In this document: positions 1 to 8,486 of the stretch, one piece after another
How positions within the stretch are numbered: the first letter of the stretch is position 1
Layout: the number at the start of each line of letters is the position of its first letter
From: Kitasatospora phosalacinea
GTDB lineage: Bacteria; Actinomycetota; Actinomycetes; Streptomycetales; Streptomycetaceae
Direction: 5' to 3'
NCBI RefSeq assembly: GCF_030268885.1
Contig: NZ_BSSA01000014.1
Coordinates: 147,446 to 211,445 of the forward strand
DNA length: 64,000 nt
Translations under genes and position numbers: made by a program
Notes under the pieces: generated by a model
What the model was told of the DNA's origin: nothing
What the model saw: the letters and a program-made list of their open reading frames with translations, nothing else
Database searches by the model: none

Positions 1-1
1 C

Positions 2-277
2 CCGGTGCGAATCCGGGTGCTCGAACTGCTCCAGGCCGGACCGACCCCGGTGCGCGACCTGCTGCCCGAGTTCGACATCGAGCCGTCGAGCCTCTCGCAG
101 CAGCTCGCCATCCTGCGCCGCTCCGGCCTGGTGACCGCGACCCGCGAGGGGTCGACGGTGGTGTACGCCCTGGCCGGCGCGGACGTCGCCGAGCTGCTCC
201 GGACGGCCCGGCGGATACTCACCGAACTGCTCGCCGACCAGGGCATGCTGCTGGAGGAGCTCCGCGCCGCCCGCTGA
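2..277 (+). CDS. ArsR-family transcriptional regulator, 3' part
   Basis: This is the C-terminal part of a winged-helix regulator whose 5' end lies before the window. The reading frame is open from base 2, and the GTG at base 5 sits inside the first helix (RIRVLELL), so it is probably internal. The recognition-helix region (SSLSQQLAILRRSGLVTATREG) and the following wing (STVVYAL) are typical of ArsR proteins, which bind DNA as dimers and release it on metal binding or another signal. No cysteine metal site is visible in the part present. The effector and targets cannot be told from this fragment. The neighbour on the right is encoded on the other strand and ends 69 bases downstream. Confidence 0.8.
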   Translation, partial: PVRIRVLELLQAGPTPVRDLLPEFDIEPSSLSQQLAILRRSGLVTATREGSTVVYALAGADVAELLRTARRILTELLADQGMLLEELRAAR

Positions 278-296
278 ACGCGGTCAGCGGCCGGCA

Positions 297-336
297 GTCA
301 GCGGGCGGCGGCCAGCGGTCAGCAGGCGGCGGCCAG
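297..336. repeat. two 19-bp direct repeats
   Basis: Two copies of a 19-bp unit (GTCAGCRGGCGGCGGCCAG) lie at 297-315 and 318-336 and differ at one base. They sit between two convergent genes. No function is evident; local slippage is the simplest explanation. Confidence 0.6.
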
Positions 337-346
337 GGACCAGCGA

Positions 347-2173
347 TCAGGGCAGCTTCTGCTCGGCCCAGATGACCTTGCCGTCCTCGGTGTACCGGGT
401 GCCCCAGCGCTGGGCGATCTGCCCGACCAGGAACAGCCCGCGCCCGCCCTCGTCGGTGGCGGCGGCGAGCCGGACCCGGGGGGAGGTGCTGCTGGAGTCC
501 GCGACCTGGCAGATCAGGGTCCGCCCGTACAGCAGGCGCACCCGGACCGGGGCGGCCCCGTAGCGGATGGCGTTGGTGACCAGCTCGCTGAGGATCAGCT
601 CGGTGCCGGTCTCCAGCTCCTCCAGGCCCCAGCGGCGCAGCTGGTCGGTGGCCGCTGCACGGACGGCGGCGACGGCCGCGGGGTCGGAGGGGACGTCCCA
701 CTCGGTGGTCCGGTCCGCGGGCACCGCCCGGGTGCGCGCGACGAGCAGGGCCACGTCGTCGGCCGAGTCGGTGGGGAGCATCGCCTCCAGGACGGCCCGG
801 CAGGTCTGCTCGGGGGTGCGCCCCGGGTGGGCGAGGGCCGCCCGGAGCCGGTCCAGGCCGACGTCGATGTCCTCGGTGCGGGACTCCACCAACCCGTCGG
901 TGTAGAGGACCAGTTGGCTCCCCTCGGGGATGTCGAGCTCCACGGTGGTGAAGGGCAGTCCGCGCAGGCCGAGCGGCGGACCGGCCGGGGTGTCGGGGAT
1001 GTCGACCGTGCCGTCGGGGCGGACCAGGACGAGCGGGAGGTGTCCGGCCCGGGCGAGCTGGCAGCGGCGGGAGACCGGGTCGTAGATCGCGTAGAGGCAG
1101 GTCGCGCCGATGATCGCGCCCTCCCGGCCGCCCGCCGTCTCCTCCTCGTCGATCTGGGCGACGACCGCGTCGAGGTGGGTGAGCAGTTCGTCGGGCGGCA
1201 GGTCGAGCATCGCGAAGTTCCGTACGGCGGTGCGCAGTCGGCCCATGGTGGCGGCGGCGTGCAGGCCGTGGCCGACCACGTCGCCGACGACCAGGGCGAC
1301 CCGGGCGCCGGAGAGCGGGATGACGTCGTACCAGTCGCCGCCGACCCCGGCGTGCGCGGGCAGGTAGCGGTGGGCGGCCTCGACGGCCTCGTGCTCGGGC
1401 AGGTCGCGGGGCAGCAGGCTGCGCTGGAGGGTGACGGCGAGCGGGTGGCCGCCGCTGATGGCGGCGGCGAGCTGTTCCTGGCTGGTGTACCGGGCTTCGA
1501 ACAGGCCGTTGTTGCGGCCCAGCCGGAGGACGGCGATGCGGTCGGCGACGGCCTGGACGTCGTCCAGGTTGTGGCTGACCACGATCACGGCGCGGCCCTC
1601 GTCCCGCAGGCGGCGGATCAGGCCGAGCACCCGGACGGTCTGCTCCACGGTGAGCGCGGCGGCCGGCTCGTCGAGGAGCACCAGGTCGGGTTCGGTGAGC
1701 ACGGCCCGGGCGATGGAGACCGACTGCCGCTGGTCCATGGTGAACGTCCCCACCGGGGTCCGGACGCTGGGGAGGTGGATGGAGAGCCGTTCCAGCAGGG
1801 CACAGGAACGTTTCTCCATTTCGATCTCGCGGAGCACCCCGAACCGGCGCAGCTCCCGGCCGAGGTACAGGTTGGCCACGGTGTCCAGCCGGTCGACGAG
1901 CGACTGGTCCTGGTAGACGGTGGCGATGCCGAGCCGCTGGGCGTCGGCGGGTCGGCGCAGGAGGACCGGGCGGCCCTGCCACTCGACGCGCCCCGCGTCC
2001 GCCGGCGCGACCGCGGAGACCGCCTTGACCAGGGTGCTCTTGCCCGCCCCGCTGTCGCCGACCAGGCCGAGCACCTGGCCGCGCTCCACCTGGAGGTCGA
2101 CCGCGTCGAGGGCCTTGACCACGCCGTAGTGCTTGGTGATCCCGCGCAGGGACAGCAGCGGCACCCGGGGCAC
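347..2173 (-). CDS. ABC ATPase-SpoIIE phosphatase-HATPase fusion protein (608 aa)
   Basis: One uninterrupted frame joins three modules. Residues about 1-230 are an ABC ATPase closest in style to sugar importers (RbsA/FrcA type): Walker A GDSGAGKST ends near residue 47, Walker B LVLLDEP lies near 164-170, and the H-loop SH is near 200. The signature motif is abnormal: FTMDQRQ stands where LSGGQ is expected (about 145-150). Residues about 255-480 are a PPM/SpoIIE phosphatase with GGDWYDV near 278 and VGDVVGHG near 296. Residues about 490-608 are a GHKL kinase of anti-sigma type with its N-box Asn near 534, DSS near 559 and GGRG near 576. There are no membrane segments. The GTG start at 2173 is chosen because GGAGGT lies 6 nt upstream; a longer frame to 2302 has no better site. 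Phosphatase plus kinase modules usually control anti-anti-sigma factors, so a signalling role is more likely than transport. The protein has no permease neighbour. Confidence 0.85.
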   Translation of the reverse strand: MPRVPLLSLRGITKHYGVVKALDAVDLQVERGQVLGLVGDSGAGKSTLVKAVSAVAPADAGRVEWQGRPVLLRRPADAQRLGIATVYQDQSLVDRLDTVANLYLGRELRRFGVLREIEMEKRSCALLERLSIHLPSVRTPVGTFTMDQRQSVSIARAVLTEPDLVLLDEPAAALTVEQTVRVLGLIRRLRDEGRAVIVVSHNLDDVQAVADRIAVLRLGRNNGLFEARYTSQEQLAAAISGGHPLAVTLQRSLLPRDLPEHEAVEAAHRYLPAHAGVGGDWYDVIPLSGARVALVVGDVVGHGLHAAATMGRLRTAVRNFAMLDLPPDELLTHLDAVVAQIDEEETAGGREGAIIGATCLYAIYDPVSRRCQLARAGHLPLVLVRPDGTVDIPDTPAGPPLGLRGLPFTTVELDIPEGSQLVLYTDGLVESRTEDIDVGLDRLRAALAHPGRTPEQTCRAVLEAMLPTDSADDVALLVARTRAVPADRTTEWDVPSDPAAVAAVRAAATDQLRRWGLEELETGTELILSELVTNAIRYGAAPVRVRLLYGRTLICQVADSSSTSPRVRLAAATDEGGRGLFLVGQIAQRWGTRYTEDGKVIWAEQKLP

Positions 2174-2326
2174 TGGCCCACCTCCACATCCTTCGCGGCC
2201 CGTCGGCCCTCCCGGACACCGGCCCGCCGGGGTGCCCGCGGCACGGGCTCTCCACCCTCGCACCGGCGGCGCGGTCGGCACCGGCGGGACACGCGCGGGC
2301 AACCCGTTCGGCGGGTCAGCGGCCGG

Positions 2327-2549
2327 TCAGCCGCAGTGCTCCCGGCCGGAGGCCCGCTGGGCGCCCTCCACGGAACCGCCCCACGAGATGCAGGTGGCCG
2401 CGGCACTGGGCTCGACCGGGCCGGCGCAGTACTCGTAGTGGGCCGCCGTCGGACGCCTCGTGGTGGTCGCTCTGCCGCTCGATGTGCACCCGCAGGCCGT
2501 AGGTCCTCGTCCCGTCCGGGCTCCGTTCGGGCTCCGCACCGGTCCGCAC
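2327..2549 (-). pseudogene. decayed SapA-like secreted protein fragment
   Basis: Two minus-strand frames together resemble the C-terminal part of the streptomycete spore-associated protein A family. One frame gives TYGLRVHIERQSDHHEASDGG; after a single-base shift near 2433 the other gives AHYEYCAGPVEPS, then TCISWGGSV and a terminal REHCG before a stop at 2327. From memory of the family, the AGP(V) / TCIxWGG / EHCG ending is characteristic. The signal peptide and N-terminal half are missing: the aminotransferase stop lies only 26 bases upstream. I infer a truncated, frameshifted remnant. The family assignment is by recognition only. Confidence 0.5.
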
Positions 2550-2574
2550 CGGTCCGCCCCCGGGCGCGAACCCG

Positions 2575-3822
2575 CTACCGGGTGATCAGACCGGCCAGGC
2601 CGTCGGCCAGCCGCAGGTACTCCTCGGGGCGGTTGTAGAGCTGGGCGCTGATCCGCAGGATGCCGCCGCCCTGCCAGGGGCGGACCGCGATCCGGGTGTT
2701 CAGGGCGCGGCGGACGGCCACCATCAGGGCCTTCGCGGCGTGCTCCTGCTCGGCGACGCCGGGTGGCAGCCGGACGGCGCGCATGCCCAGGCCGGGCAGT
2801 CCCGGCAGCGCCCGCAGCCCGGCCCGTTCGACCAGCAGGCGCTGGCCGTGGGCGGCCAGCGCGTCGTTGTGGGCGCGCAGTTGCGCGGCGCCGATCCGGC
2901 CGAGCAGGGCGAACCCGGCGGGGGCGGCCAGCCAGGGGGTGTAGTCGAAGGTGCCGCGCCACTCGACCCGCCGGGGGAAGCCGCGGTCGTGCTCCCACGA
3001 GTAGGTCAGCGGGCGGACCCGGGCCCGCCAGGTGCGTTCCACGGCGAGGACGGCGGCGGCGCGCGGGGCGAAGGCCCACTTGTGCAGGTTGCCGACCCAG
3101 AAGTCGGCGCCGCCCGCCGCGCCGCCGAGGTCGACCGGGAGGGCGCCGGGGGCGTGGGCGGCGTCGACCACGGTGGTGACGCCGCGGGAGCGCAGTTCGG
3201 CGAGCAGCGCGGGGGTGGCGACGGCGCGGGCGGTGGGCGAGGTGACCAGGTCGAGGACGGCGACCTTGGTGCGCGGGGTGACGGCGGCCAGGACGCGTTC
3301 GGCGACGGCCTCCGCGTCGGGGGCGTGCGGGGAGATCCGCACGCGGCGCACCGCGGCCCCGGCCTCGGCGGCGCGGCGTTCGGCGGCGCGGGTGACCACG
3401 CCGTAGCCGTGGTCGGTGACCAGGACCTGGTCGCGTTCGCCGAGCGGGATCGAGTCGAGGGCGACGGCGACGCCCTCGGTGACGTTGGTGATCAGGGCGA
3501 GCCGGGAGGGGGCGCCGCCGAGGGCGGCGGCGATCTCGGCGCGGGCGCGGGCGATCCGGTCGGGGGCGTCGAGGAAGAAGCCGTCGGGGTCGCTCTCCAT
3601 CTCGGCGCGCAGCCTGGCCTGGTAGCGCTGGACGGGGACGGGCAGGGCGCCGTAGGAGCCGTGGTTGAGGTGGGCGGTGCCCGGGTCGAGGGTGAACAGG
3701 GTGCTGCTGCCGCGCAGCGGGGCGGGCCGGTCGGTGCCGTCGGTCCCGTCGGTCCCGTCGGTCCCGTCGGCGCGGACCGCCGGGCGGGCCGGTGCCGGGC
3801 GCGGGTTCCCCTGGTCCTTCAT
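2575..3822 (-). CDS. class V aminotransferase, isopenicillin N epimerase-like (415 aa)
   Basis: This is a PLP enzyme of fold type I, aminotransferase class V. The PLP lysine lies in GNLHKWAFAP (near residue 248 from this start), the PLP-binding aspartate in VVDAAHAPGA, and the N-terminal landmark is LNHGSYGALP. Members related to isopenicillin N epimerase or cysteine desulfurase act on amino acids; the substrate here is unknown. ATG 3822 is preferred because GGATGG lies 5 nt upstream. Other in-frame ATGs at 3831, 3849 and 3861 would run into or through the operator at 3841-3856. The N-terminus carries a repeated Asp-Gly-Thr stretch. Divergent from the S9 peptidase and sharing its operator, it probably serves the same peptide or hydroxyproline regulon. 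An epimerase or desulfurase role is equally possible. Confidence 0.8.
   Translation of the reverse strand: MKDQGNPRPAPARPAVRADGTDGTDGTDGTDRPAPLRGSSTLFTLDPGTAHLNHGSYGALPVPVQRYQARLRAEMESDPDGFFLDAPDRIARARAEIAAALGGAPSRLALITNVTEGVAVALDSIPLGERDQVLVTDHGYGVVTRAAERRAAEAGAAVRRVRISPHAPDAEAVAERVLAAVTPRTKVAVLDLVTSPTARAVATPALLAELRSRGVTTVVDAAHAPGALPVDLGGAAGGADFWVGNLHKWAFAPRAAAVLAVERTWRARVRPLTYSWEHDRGFPRRVEWRGTFDYTPWLAAPAGFALLGRIGAAQLRAHNDALAAHGQRLLVERAGLRALPGLPGLGMRAVRLPPGVAEQEHAAKALMVAVRRALNTRIAVRPWQGGGILRISAQLYNRPEEYLRLADGLAGLITR
3732..3767. repeat. 9-bp tandem repeat inside the aminotransferase gene
   Basis: Four copies of CGGTCCCGT (the first has one change, G for C) run head to tail. On the minus strand they encode a repeated Asp-Gly-Thr stretch in the low-complexity N-terminus. 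The unit length keeps the frame, so copy-number change would alter only linker length. Confidence 0.8.
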
Positions 3823-3840
3823 CTCCACCATCCAAATGCT

Positions 3841-3856
3841 GTGTGACATTTCACAC
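3841..3856. promoter_or_regulatory. GntR-type operator, site 1
   Basis: GTGTGACATTTCACAC is a perfect palindrome in both 6-bp arms (GTGTGA and TCACAC around CATT). It lies between the divergent aminotransferase and S9 peptidase starts, 46 bases before the latter. It matches the RYGTGAMATWKYACNN consensus shared by five other sites in the window, including one before the gntR gene, so it is probably a GntR binding site controlling both directions. Confidence 0.7.
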
Positions 3857-3902
3857 TGCATACTTCTAGCCGAACGGGGCCCGGCGCGGCAACCATCGGC
3901 GG

Positions 3903-5987
3903 GTGACTCACACCGATCCCTACCTCGCGCTGAGCGCCGCCACCGGCCGCTTCAGCTACGGCTCCCCCCGCGCGGTCACCCTCGCCGCCGACGCGAGCCG
4001 CGCCCTGTTCCTGCGCTCCACCGGCCCCACCGACCCGGTCGAGCGCCTGTGGCTGTACGACCTGGCCAGCGGCCGGGAGCGGCTGGTGGCCGACCCGGCC
4101 ACCCTCGTCCCGGGGCGCACCGGCGCCGCCTCGGCGCTGCCGCCGCTGGAGCGCAGGCTGCGCGAGCGGATCCGGCTGTGGGCGCCCGGCATCGGCTCCT
4201 TCGCCGCCACCGGCGACCTCGCGCAGGCCGTCCTCGCCCTGGACGGCCGGGTCTTCCGGTGCGACACCGCGACCGGCACCAGCACCGAACTCCCGGTGGT
4301 GGCACCGGCGTTCGACCCCCGCCCGAACGCCGACGGCTCGGTGGTGGCGTACGTCGCCGACGGGGCGCTGCACCTGACCCCGGGCGGCCGGATCAGCCCG
4401 GCGGACGGTGCGCTGTGGGGCGTGGCCGAGTTCGCCGCCCAGGAGGAGCTGGGCCGGCTGCGCGGCCACTGGTGGGCGCCGGACGGCACCGCCGTGCTGG
4501 CCGCCCGGGTCGACGAGTCCGCGCTGCCGCTGCGGCACTTCGCCGACCCGGCGCACCCGGAGCTGGCCCCCGAGTCCTTCGCCTACCCGCAGGCCGGCGG
4601 CCCGAACGCGGACGTCCAGCTGTGGGTGCTGCGCCCGGGCGGCGCGGCGACGCAACTGCGCTGGGACGCCGAGGAGTTCCCGTACCTGACGGCGGCGGGC
4701 TGGGAGGGCGACGGCGAGATCCTGCTGACCGTCGCGGACCGGCTGCAGCAGAACGTGCTGCTGCTGAGCGCCGACCCGGCCACCGGCGCGACCCGCGAAC
4801 TGAGCCGCACCGAGGACGCGTTCTGGGTCGACCCGCTGCCCGGCACCCCGCTGCGGCTGGCCGACGGCCGGGTGCTGACCTCCGCCGACACCCCGGCCGC
4901 CCGCGGGGTCGCGCTGGACGGCAAGATCCTCACCGACGAGCGCCTGCAGGTGCGCCGGGTGGTCGGCCCGTGGCGCAACGGGCGGCTGCTGATCGAGGCG
5001 GGCGACGGCGACCCGGCCGACCAGCACGTCTTCCTGCTCGACCCGGACACCGGCGCGCTGGAGAAGCTCACCGAGGGCGCGGGCGTGCACGCGGTGGCCG
5101 CCCACGCCGAGGACGCGCTGCTGCTGACCTCGGCCTCGCTGGACGGCGTCCGCCGCGAGCTGCGAACGGCCTCGGGCCGCACGGACTTCCCCGATCTGGC
5201 GGCCGAACTCCCGTACCGTCCGCGGCCGTTGCTGGCCCGGGTGACCGAACTCGGCCTGCCCACGGCGGTGCTGTACCCGCAGGGGCACCGGAGCGGCCGC
5301 AAGCTCCCGGTGCTGCTGGACGTGTACGGCGGCCCGGGCTTCCAGGTGGTCGCCAACGAGCCGCGCCGCTGGCAACTCAAGCAGTGGTGGGCCGACCAGG
5401 GCTTCGCCGTGGTGACGGTGGACAACCGGGGCACCCCGTTCGTCTCGCCGGACTTCACCCGGGCGATCTTCCGCCGCTTCTCGCAGGTCGCGCTCGACGA
5501 CCAGGTCGCCGCCCTGCAGGCGCTGGGCGCCGCCCACCCGGACCTGGACCTGCAGCGGGTCGGCGTGCGCGGCTGGTCGTACGGCGGCTACTTCGCGGCG
5601 CTCGCGGTGCTGCGCCGCCCGGACGTGTTCCACGCGGCCAGCGCGGGCGCCCCGCCGACCGACTTCCGGCGGTACGACACCGCGTACACCGAGCGCTACC
5701 TCGGCCTGCCGCAGGACAACCCGGAGGGGTACGCGGCGGACTGCCTGATCGACGACGCGCCGGGGCTGAGCCGTCCGCTGCTGCTGATCCACGGCCTGGC
5801 GGACGACAACGTGCACCCCTCGCACACCCTGCTGCTGTCCGAGGCGCTGACCCGGGCGGGCCGGGAGCACGGCGTGCTGGTGCTGCCGGGGGTGAGCCAC
5901 ATGACGCCGGACGGGGTGCTGGAGCAGGTCGCCGTGCAGGAACTGGCCTTCCTGCGCCGGGAACTGGGCGCCACCCCTTCCCCGTGA
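3903..5987 (+). CDS. S9 family prolyl oligopeptidase-like peptidase (694 aa)
   Basis: The N-terminal two thirds form the beta-propeller expected of dipeptidyl-peptidase IV-like enzymes; the C-terminal third is the alpha/beta-hydrolase domain. The catalytic triad is visible: Ser559 in GWSYGGY, Asp634 in LADDNVH and His666 in GVSHMTP. There is no signal peptide, so it probably acts in the cytoplasm on imported oligopeptides, removing N-terminal dipeptides or cutting after proline. The GTG start at 3903 is the only sensible start, since the palindromic operator lies just upstream; the ribosome site is weak. With a GntR operator on its left and the M6 protease gene 62 bases to its right, it fits a proline/hydroxyproline peptide utilisation role. 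Exact specificity is inferred, not shown. Confidence 0.9.
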   Translation: MTHTDPYLALSAATGRFSYGSPRAVTLAADASRALFLRSTGPTDPVERLWLYDLASGRERLVADPATLVPGRTGAASALPPLERRLRERIRLWAPGIGSFAATGDLAQAVLALDGRVFRCDTATGTSTELPVVAPAFDPRPNADGSVVAYVADGALHLTPGGRISPADGALWGVAEFAAQEELGRLRGHWWAPDGTAVLAARVDESALPLRHFADPAHPELAPESFAYPQAGGPNADVQLWVLRPGGAATQLRWDAEEFPYLTAAGWEGDGEILLTVADRLQQNVLLLSADPATGATRELSRTEDAFWVDPLPGTPLRLADGRVLTSADTPAARGVALDGKILTDERLQVRRVVGPWRNGRLLIEAGDGDPADQHVFLLDPDTGALEKLTEGAGVHAVAAHAEDALLLTSASLDGVRRELRTASGRTDFPDLAAELPYRPRPLLARVTELGLPTAVLYPQGHRSGRKLPVLLDVYGGPGFQVVANEPRRWQLKQWWADQGFAVVTVDNRGTPFVSPDFTRAIFRRFSQVALDDQVAALQALGAAHPDLDLQRVGVRGWSYGGYFAALAVLRRPDVFHAASAGAPPTDFRRYDTAYTERYLGLPQDNPEGYAADCLIDDAPGLSRPLLLIHGLADDNVHPSHTLLLSEALTRAGREHGVLVLPGVSHMTPDGVLEQVAVQELAFLRRELGATPSP

Positions 5988-5995
5988 CAGATGAC

Positions 5996-6011
5996 ATGTG
6001 AAATATTACCG
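5996..6011 (+). promoter_or_regulatory. GntR-type operator, site 2
   Basis: ATGTGAAATATTACCG matches the shared consensus in its left arm and centre, with a weaker right arm. It starts 8 bases after the S9 peptidase stop and ends 38 bases before the M6 protease start, so the protease is probably its own GntR-controlled unit. Confidence 0.6.
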
Positions 6012-6049
6012 GCCATCCGTTTGTCCACCCCTCTAGAGGAGCGGGTCAC

Positions 6050-8407
6050 GTGCGCAGACTTCCCGCAGCCCTCATGGCTGCGCTGACCACCGGTGCGATA
6101 GCACTGACCACCACCCCCGCGTTCGGCCAACCCGCCAAGCCCGCCGTCGAGTTGACGGCCCAGCAGGGCGCGGACGGCAAGGAGGCGCCGCCCTCCCCGG
6201 TGCCGCCGCAGGAGAAGGCCCGGCAGGCCCTCAGGGCCCGGGCCCTGGAGCAGGTCAACCAGGGCGGGGTCGCCAAGGACGGCAGGAGCGCCCCGGCCAA
6301 GGTGAAGATCGGCAACGACTACGTCCAGCTGGCCAGGCAGCGCACCGACAAGGTGTTCGTGATCCTGGCCCAGTTCGGCGACCAGGTCGACACCACCACC
6401 CGGTACGACGGCCAGGTCCGCTACGGCGGCACCCCCGGCCCGAAGCACAACGCCATCCCGAAGCCGGGCAAGGACGACACGCACACCTACTGGGAGAGCG
6501 ACTTCGGTCGCGACTACTACCAGAAGATGTTCTTCGACGACGCGCCCGGCGCGAACTCGATGCGCAACTTCTACCGCACCCAGTCCTCCGGCCGGTACGA
6601 CCTCCAGGGCACCGTCTCCGACTGGGTGACCGTGCCGTGGAACGAGGCCCGCTACGGCTCCAACAAGGGCCCGCAGGGCGGCGGCGCCTGGACGCAGGCC
6701 CAGGAGTTCGTCCGGGACGCCACCCGGGCGTGGTACGACGGCGAGGTCGCCAAGGGCCGCACCCCGGCCGACATCCGGGCGGAGCTCGCGCAGTACGACA
6801 CCGAGGACCGCTACGACCACGACAAGGACGGGAACTTCGACGAGCCGGACGGCTACCTCGACAACGTGGTCGTGGTGCACGCCGGCGTCGACGAGACCTG
6901 GGGCGGCGGCGCCCAGGGCGCCGACGCCCTGTGGGCGCACCGCAGTTGGGCCTTCCCGGACCCGACCGGGCAGACCGGCCCGGCCGGGAACCGGATCGGC
7001 GGCGCGCCGGTCGGCGACTCCGGCTTCTACGCCTACGACTACGTGCAGGCGGGCGAGAACAGCGGCGTGGGCCTGTTCGCCCACGAGTTCGGCCACAACC
7101 TCGGCCTGCCCGACCTGTACCCGACCAGCGGCGGCGACAACTCCGTCAGCTTCTGGTCGCTGATGTCCTCCGCCTCCTACCTCGGCAAGGGCAGGAACAC
7201 CACCGGCGAGTACCCGGGCGACCTGGACGCCTGGAGCAAGCTGCAGCTGGGCTGGCTCGAGTACGACGAGGCCCGGGCGGCGACCCGCTCCAGCCACACC
7301 CTGGGCGTCAGCGGCTACAACACCGACCAGGCGCAGGCCGTCCTGGTGCACCTGCCGCCGAGCACCACCACCACCGCGCTGGCCACCCCGTACGAGGGCG
7401 GTCGGCAGTGGTGGAGCGACACCGGCGACAGCATGGACGCCTCGCTCTCCCGCACCGTCGACCTGACCGGCGCCGCCTCCTCGGCCGCGCTGGACGCGGC
7501 CGCCTGGTGGGACACCGAGCAGGACTACGACTTCTTCTCGGTGGAGGCGTCGGCCGACGGCGGCAGGAGCTGGACGCCGCTGCACGGCACCGTCGACGGG
7601 CAGCCGATCGGCGACACCACCGCGCTGACCCCGGGCCTGAGCGGCAGCTCGGGCGGCTGGCGGCAGCTGCACGTCCCGCTGGACGCCTACCTGGGCAAGG
7701 ACGTCCGGGTCCGCTTCCACGTCACCTCCGACACCAACACCCACGGCAGGGGCGTGCTGGTCGACGCGGTGCGGCTGACCGCCGACGGCGCGACGGTGCT
7801 GGCGGACGGCGCGGAGGACGGCGGGGACGCGGGCTGGGCGCAGGTCGGCTTCTCGGTGATCGAGGGCAAGGACGCGGTCAGGCAGCACCCGCGGGCGTAC
7901 CTGGTGGAGAACCGGCGCTACGCCGGCTACGGCGCCTTCCTGAGGACCGGCCCGTACAACTTCGGCTACGCGGGCGTCGCCGGGAAGACCGGCGTGATCG
8001 ACACCTACCCGTACCAGGAGGGCGTGCTGGTGTGGCTGTGGGACACCGCCTACGGCGACAACAACACGGTCGACCACCTGGGCGGCGGCCTGATCCTGCC
8101 GGTGGACGCGCACCCGAAGGCGCTGCGGTTCGCCGACGGCTCGGTCACCAACGGGCGGTCGCAGCCGTACGACGCGACCTTCTCGCTGAAGCCGACCACC
8201 TCGTTCACCCTGCACAAGGCGGGCGTGGCCACCGTGGTGCCGTCCGAGCCGGCGGTGCCGGTGTTCGACGACCGCAGCGGGGTGTACGACGACCCGGCGC
8301 TCCCGCAGCTCGGGGTGAAGGTGCCGGACACCAACACCCGGATCGAGGTCGTCCGGGAGACCCAGGGCGGCAAGCTCACCACCGTCAAGGTGGGTCCGGC
8401 CTCCTGA
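6050..8407 (+). CDS. secreted M6 family metalloprotease, immune inhibitor A-like (785 aa)
   Basis: This is an extracellular zinc protease. A Sec-type signal peptide covers residues 1 to about 26 (RR, then a hydrophobic core ending TPAFGQ), followed by a propeptide-like region to about residue 90. The zinc motif is His345-Glu346-x-x-His349 in AHEFGHNLGLPD, typical of the M6 peptidases that include Bacillus immune inhibitor A. The C-terminal half has the beta-rich domains of that family (VSADGG-like and FHVTSDTN stretches). The GTG start at 6050 has GAGGAG about 9 nt upstream. The operator in front and the peptidases, transporter and hydroxyproline genes sharing it suggest it opens up proline-rich protein outside the cell. 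Substrate specificity is inferred from that context alone. Confidence 0.9.
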   Translation: MRRLPAALMAALTTGAIALTTTPAFGQPAKPAVELTAQQGADGKEAPPSPVPPQEKARQALRARALEQVNQGGVAKDGRSAPAKVKIGNDYVQLARQRTDKVFVILAQFGDQVDTTTRYDGQVRYGGTPGPKHNAIPKPGKDDTHTYWESDFGRDYYQKMFFDDAPGANSMRNFYRTQSSGRYDLQGTVSDWVTVPWNEARYGSNKGPQGGGAWTQAQEFVRDATRAWYDGEVAKGRTPADIRAELAQYDTEDRYDHDKDGNFDEPDGYLDNVVVVHAGVDETWGGGAQGADALWAHRSWAFPDPTGQTGPAGNRIGGAPVGDSGFYAYDYVQAGENSGVGLFAHEFGHNLGLPDLYPTSGGDNSVSFWSLMSSASYLGKGRNTTGEYPGDLDAWSKLQLGWLEYDEARAATRSSHTLGVSGYNTDQAQAVLVHLPPSTTTTALATPYEGGRQWWSDTGDSMDASLSRTVDLTGAASSAALDAAAWWDTEQDYDFFSVEASADGGRSWTPLHGTVDGQPIGDTTALTPGLSGSSGGWRQLHVPLDAYLGKDVRVRFHVTSDTNTHGRGVLVDAVRLTADGATVLADGAEDGGDAGWAQVGFSVIEGKDAVRQHPRAYLVENRRYAGYGAFLRTGPYNFGYAGVAGKTGVIDTYPYQEGVLVWLWDTAYGDNNTVDHLGGGLILPVDAHPKALRFADGSVTNGRSQPYDATFSLKPTTSFTLHKAGVATVVPSEPAVPVFDDRSGVYDDPALPQLGVKVPDTNTRIEVVRETQGGKLTTVKVGPAS

Positions 8408-8451
8408 GCGGGGCGCGGTCCACTGGTCCGCTGAGCCCGCAGGTCGGCGGC

Positions 8452-8483
8452 TTGTAAAGAGTTCTTTCTAAAGCTACCTTTAG
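8452..8483 (+). promoter_or_regulatory. promoter with two overlapping palindromes, leaderless start
   Basis: TTGTAA (8452-8457) and TACCTT (8475-8480) are spaced by exactly 17 bases, placing transcription start at about the A of the ATG at 8487. Two palindromes overlie the promoter: AAAGAGTTCTTT (8456-8467) and CTAAAGCTACCTTTAG (8468-8483). This looks like an autoregulatory operator for the adjacent ArsR-type repressor. Confidence 0.65.
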
Positions 8484-8486
8484 AGC

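Noticed and set aside
219..2255. 678-residue minus-strand frame over the ABC-phosphatase gene
   Set aside because: Repetitive Arg/Pro-rich sequence with no domain. The overlapping frame with Walker and phosphatase motifs is the real gene.
2575..3822. a beta-lactam biosynthetic isopenicillin N epimerase
   Set aside because: The similarity is only at the class V aminotransferase level, and no other beta-lactam gene is in the window.
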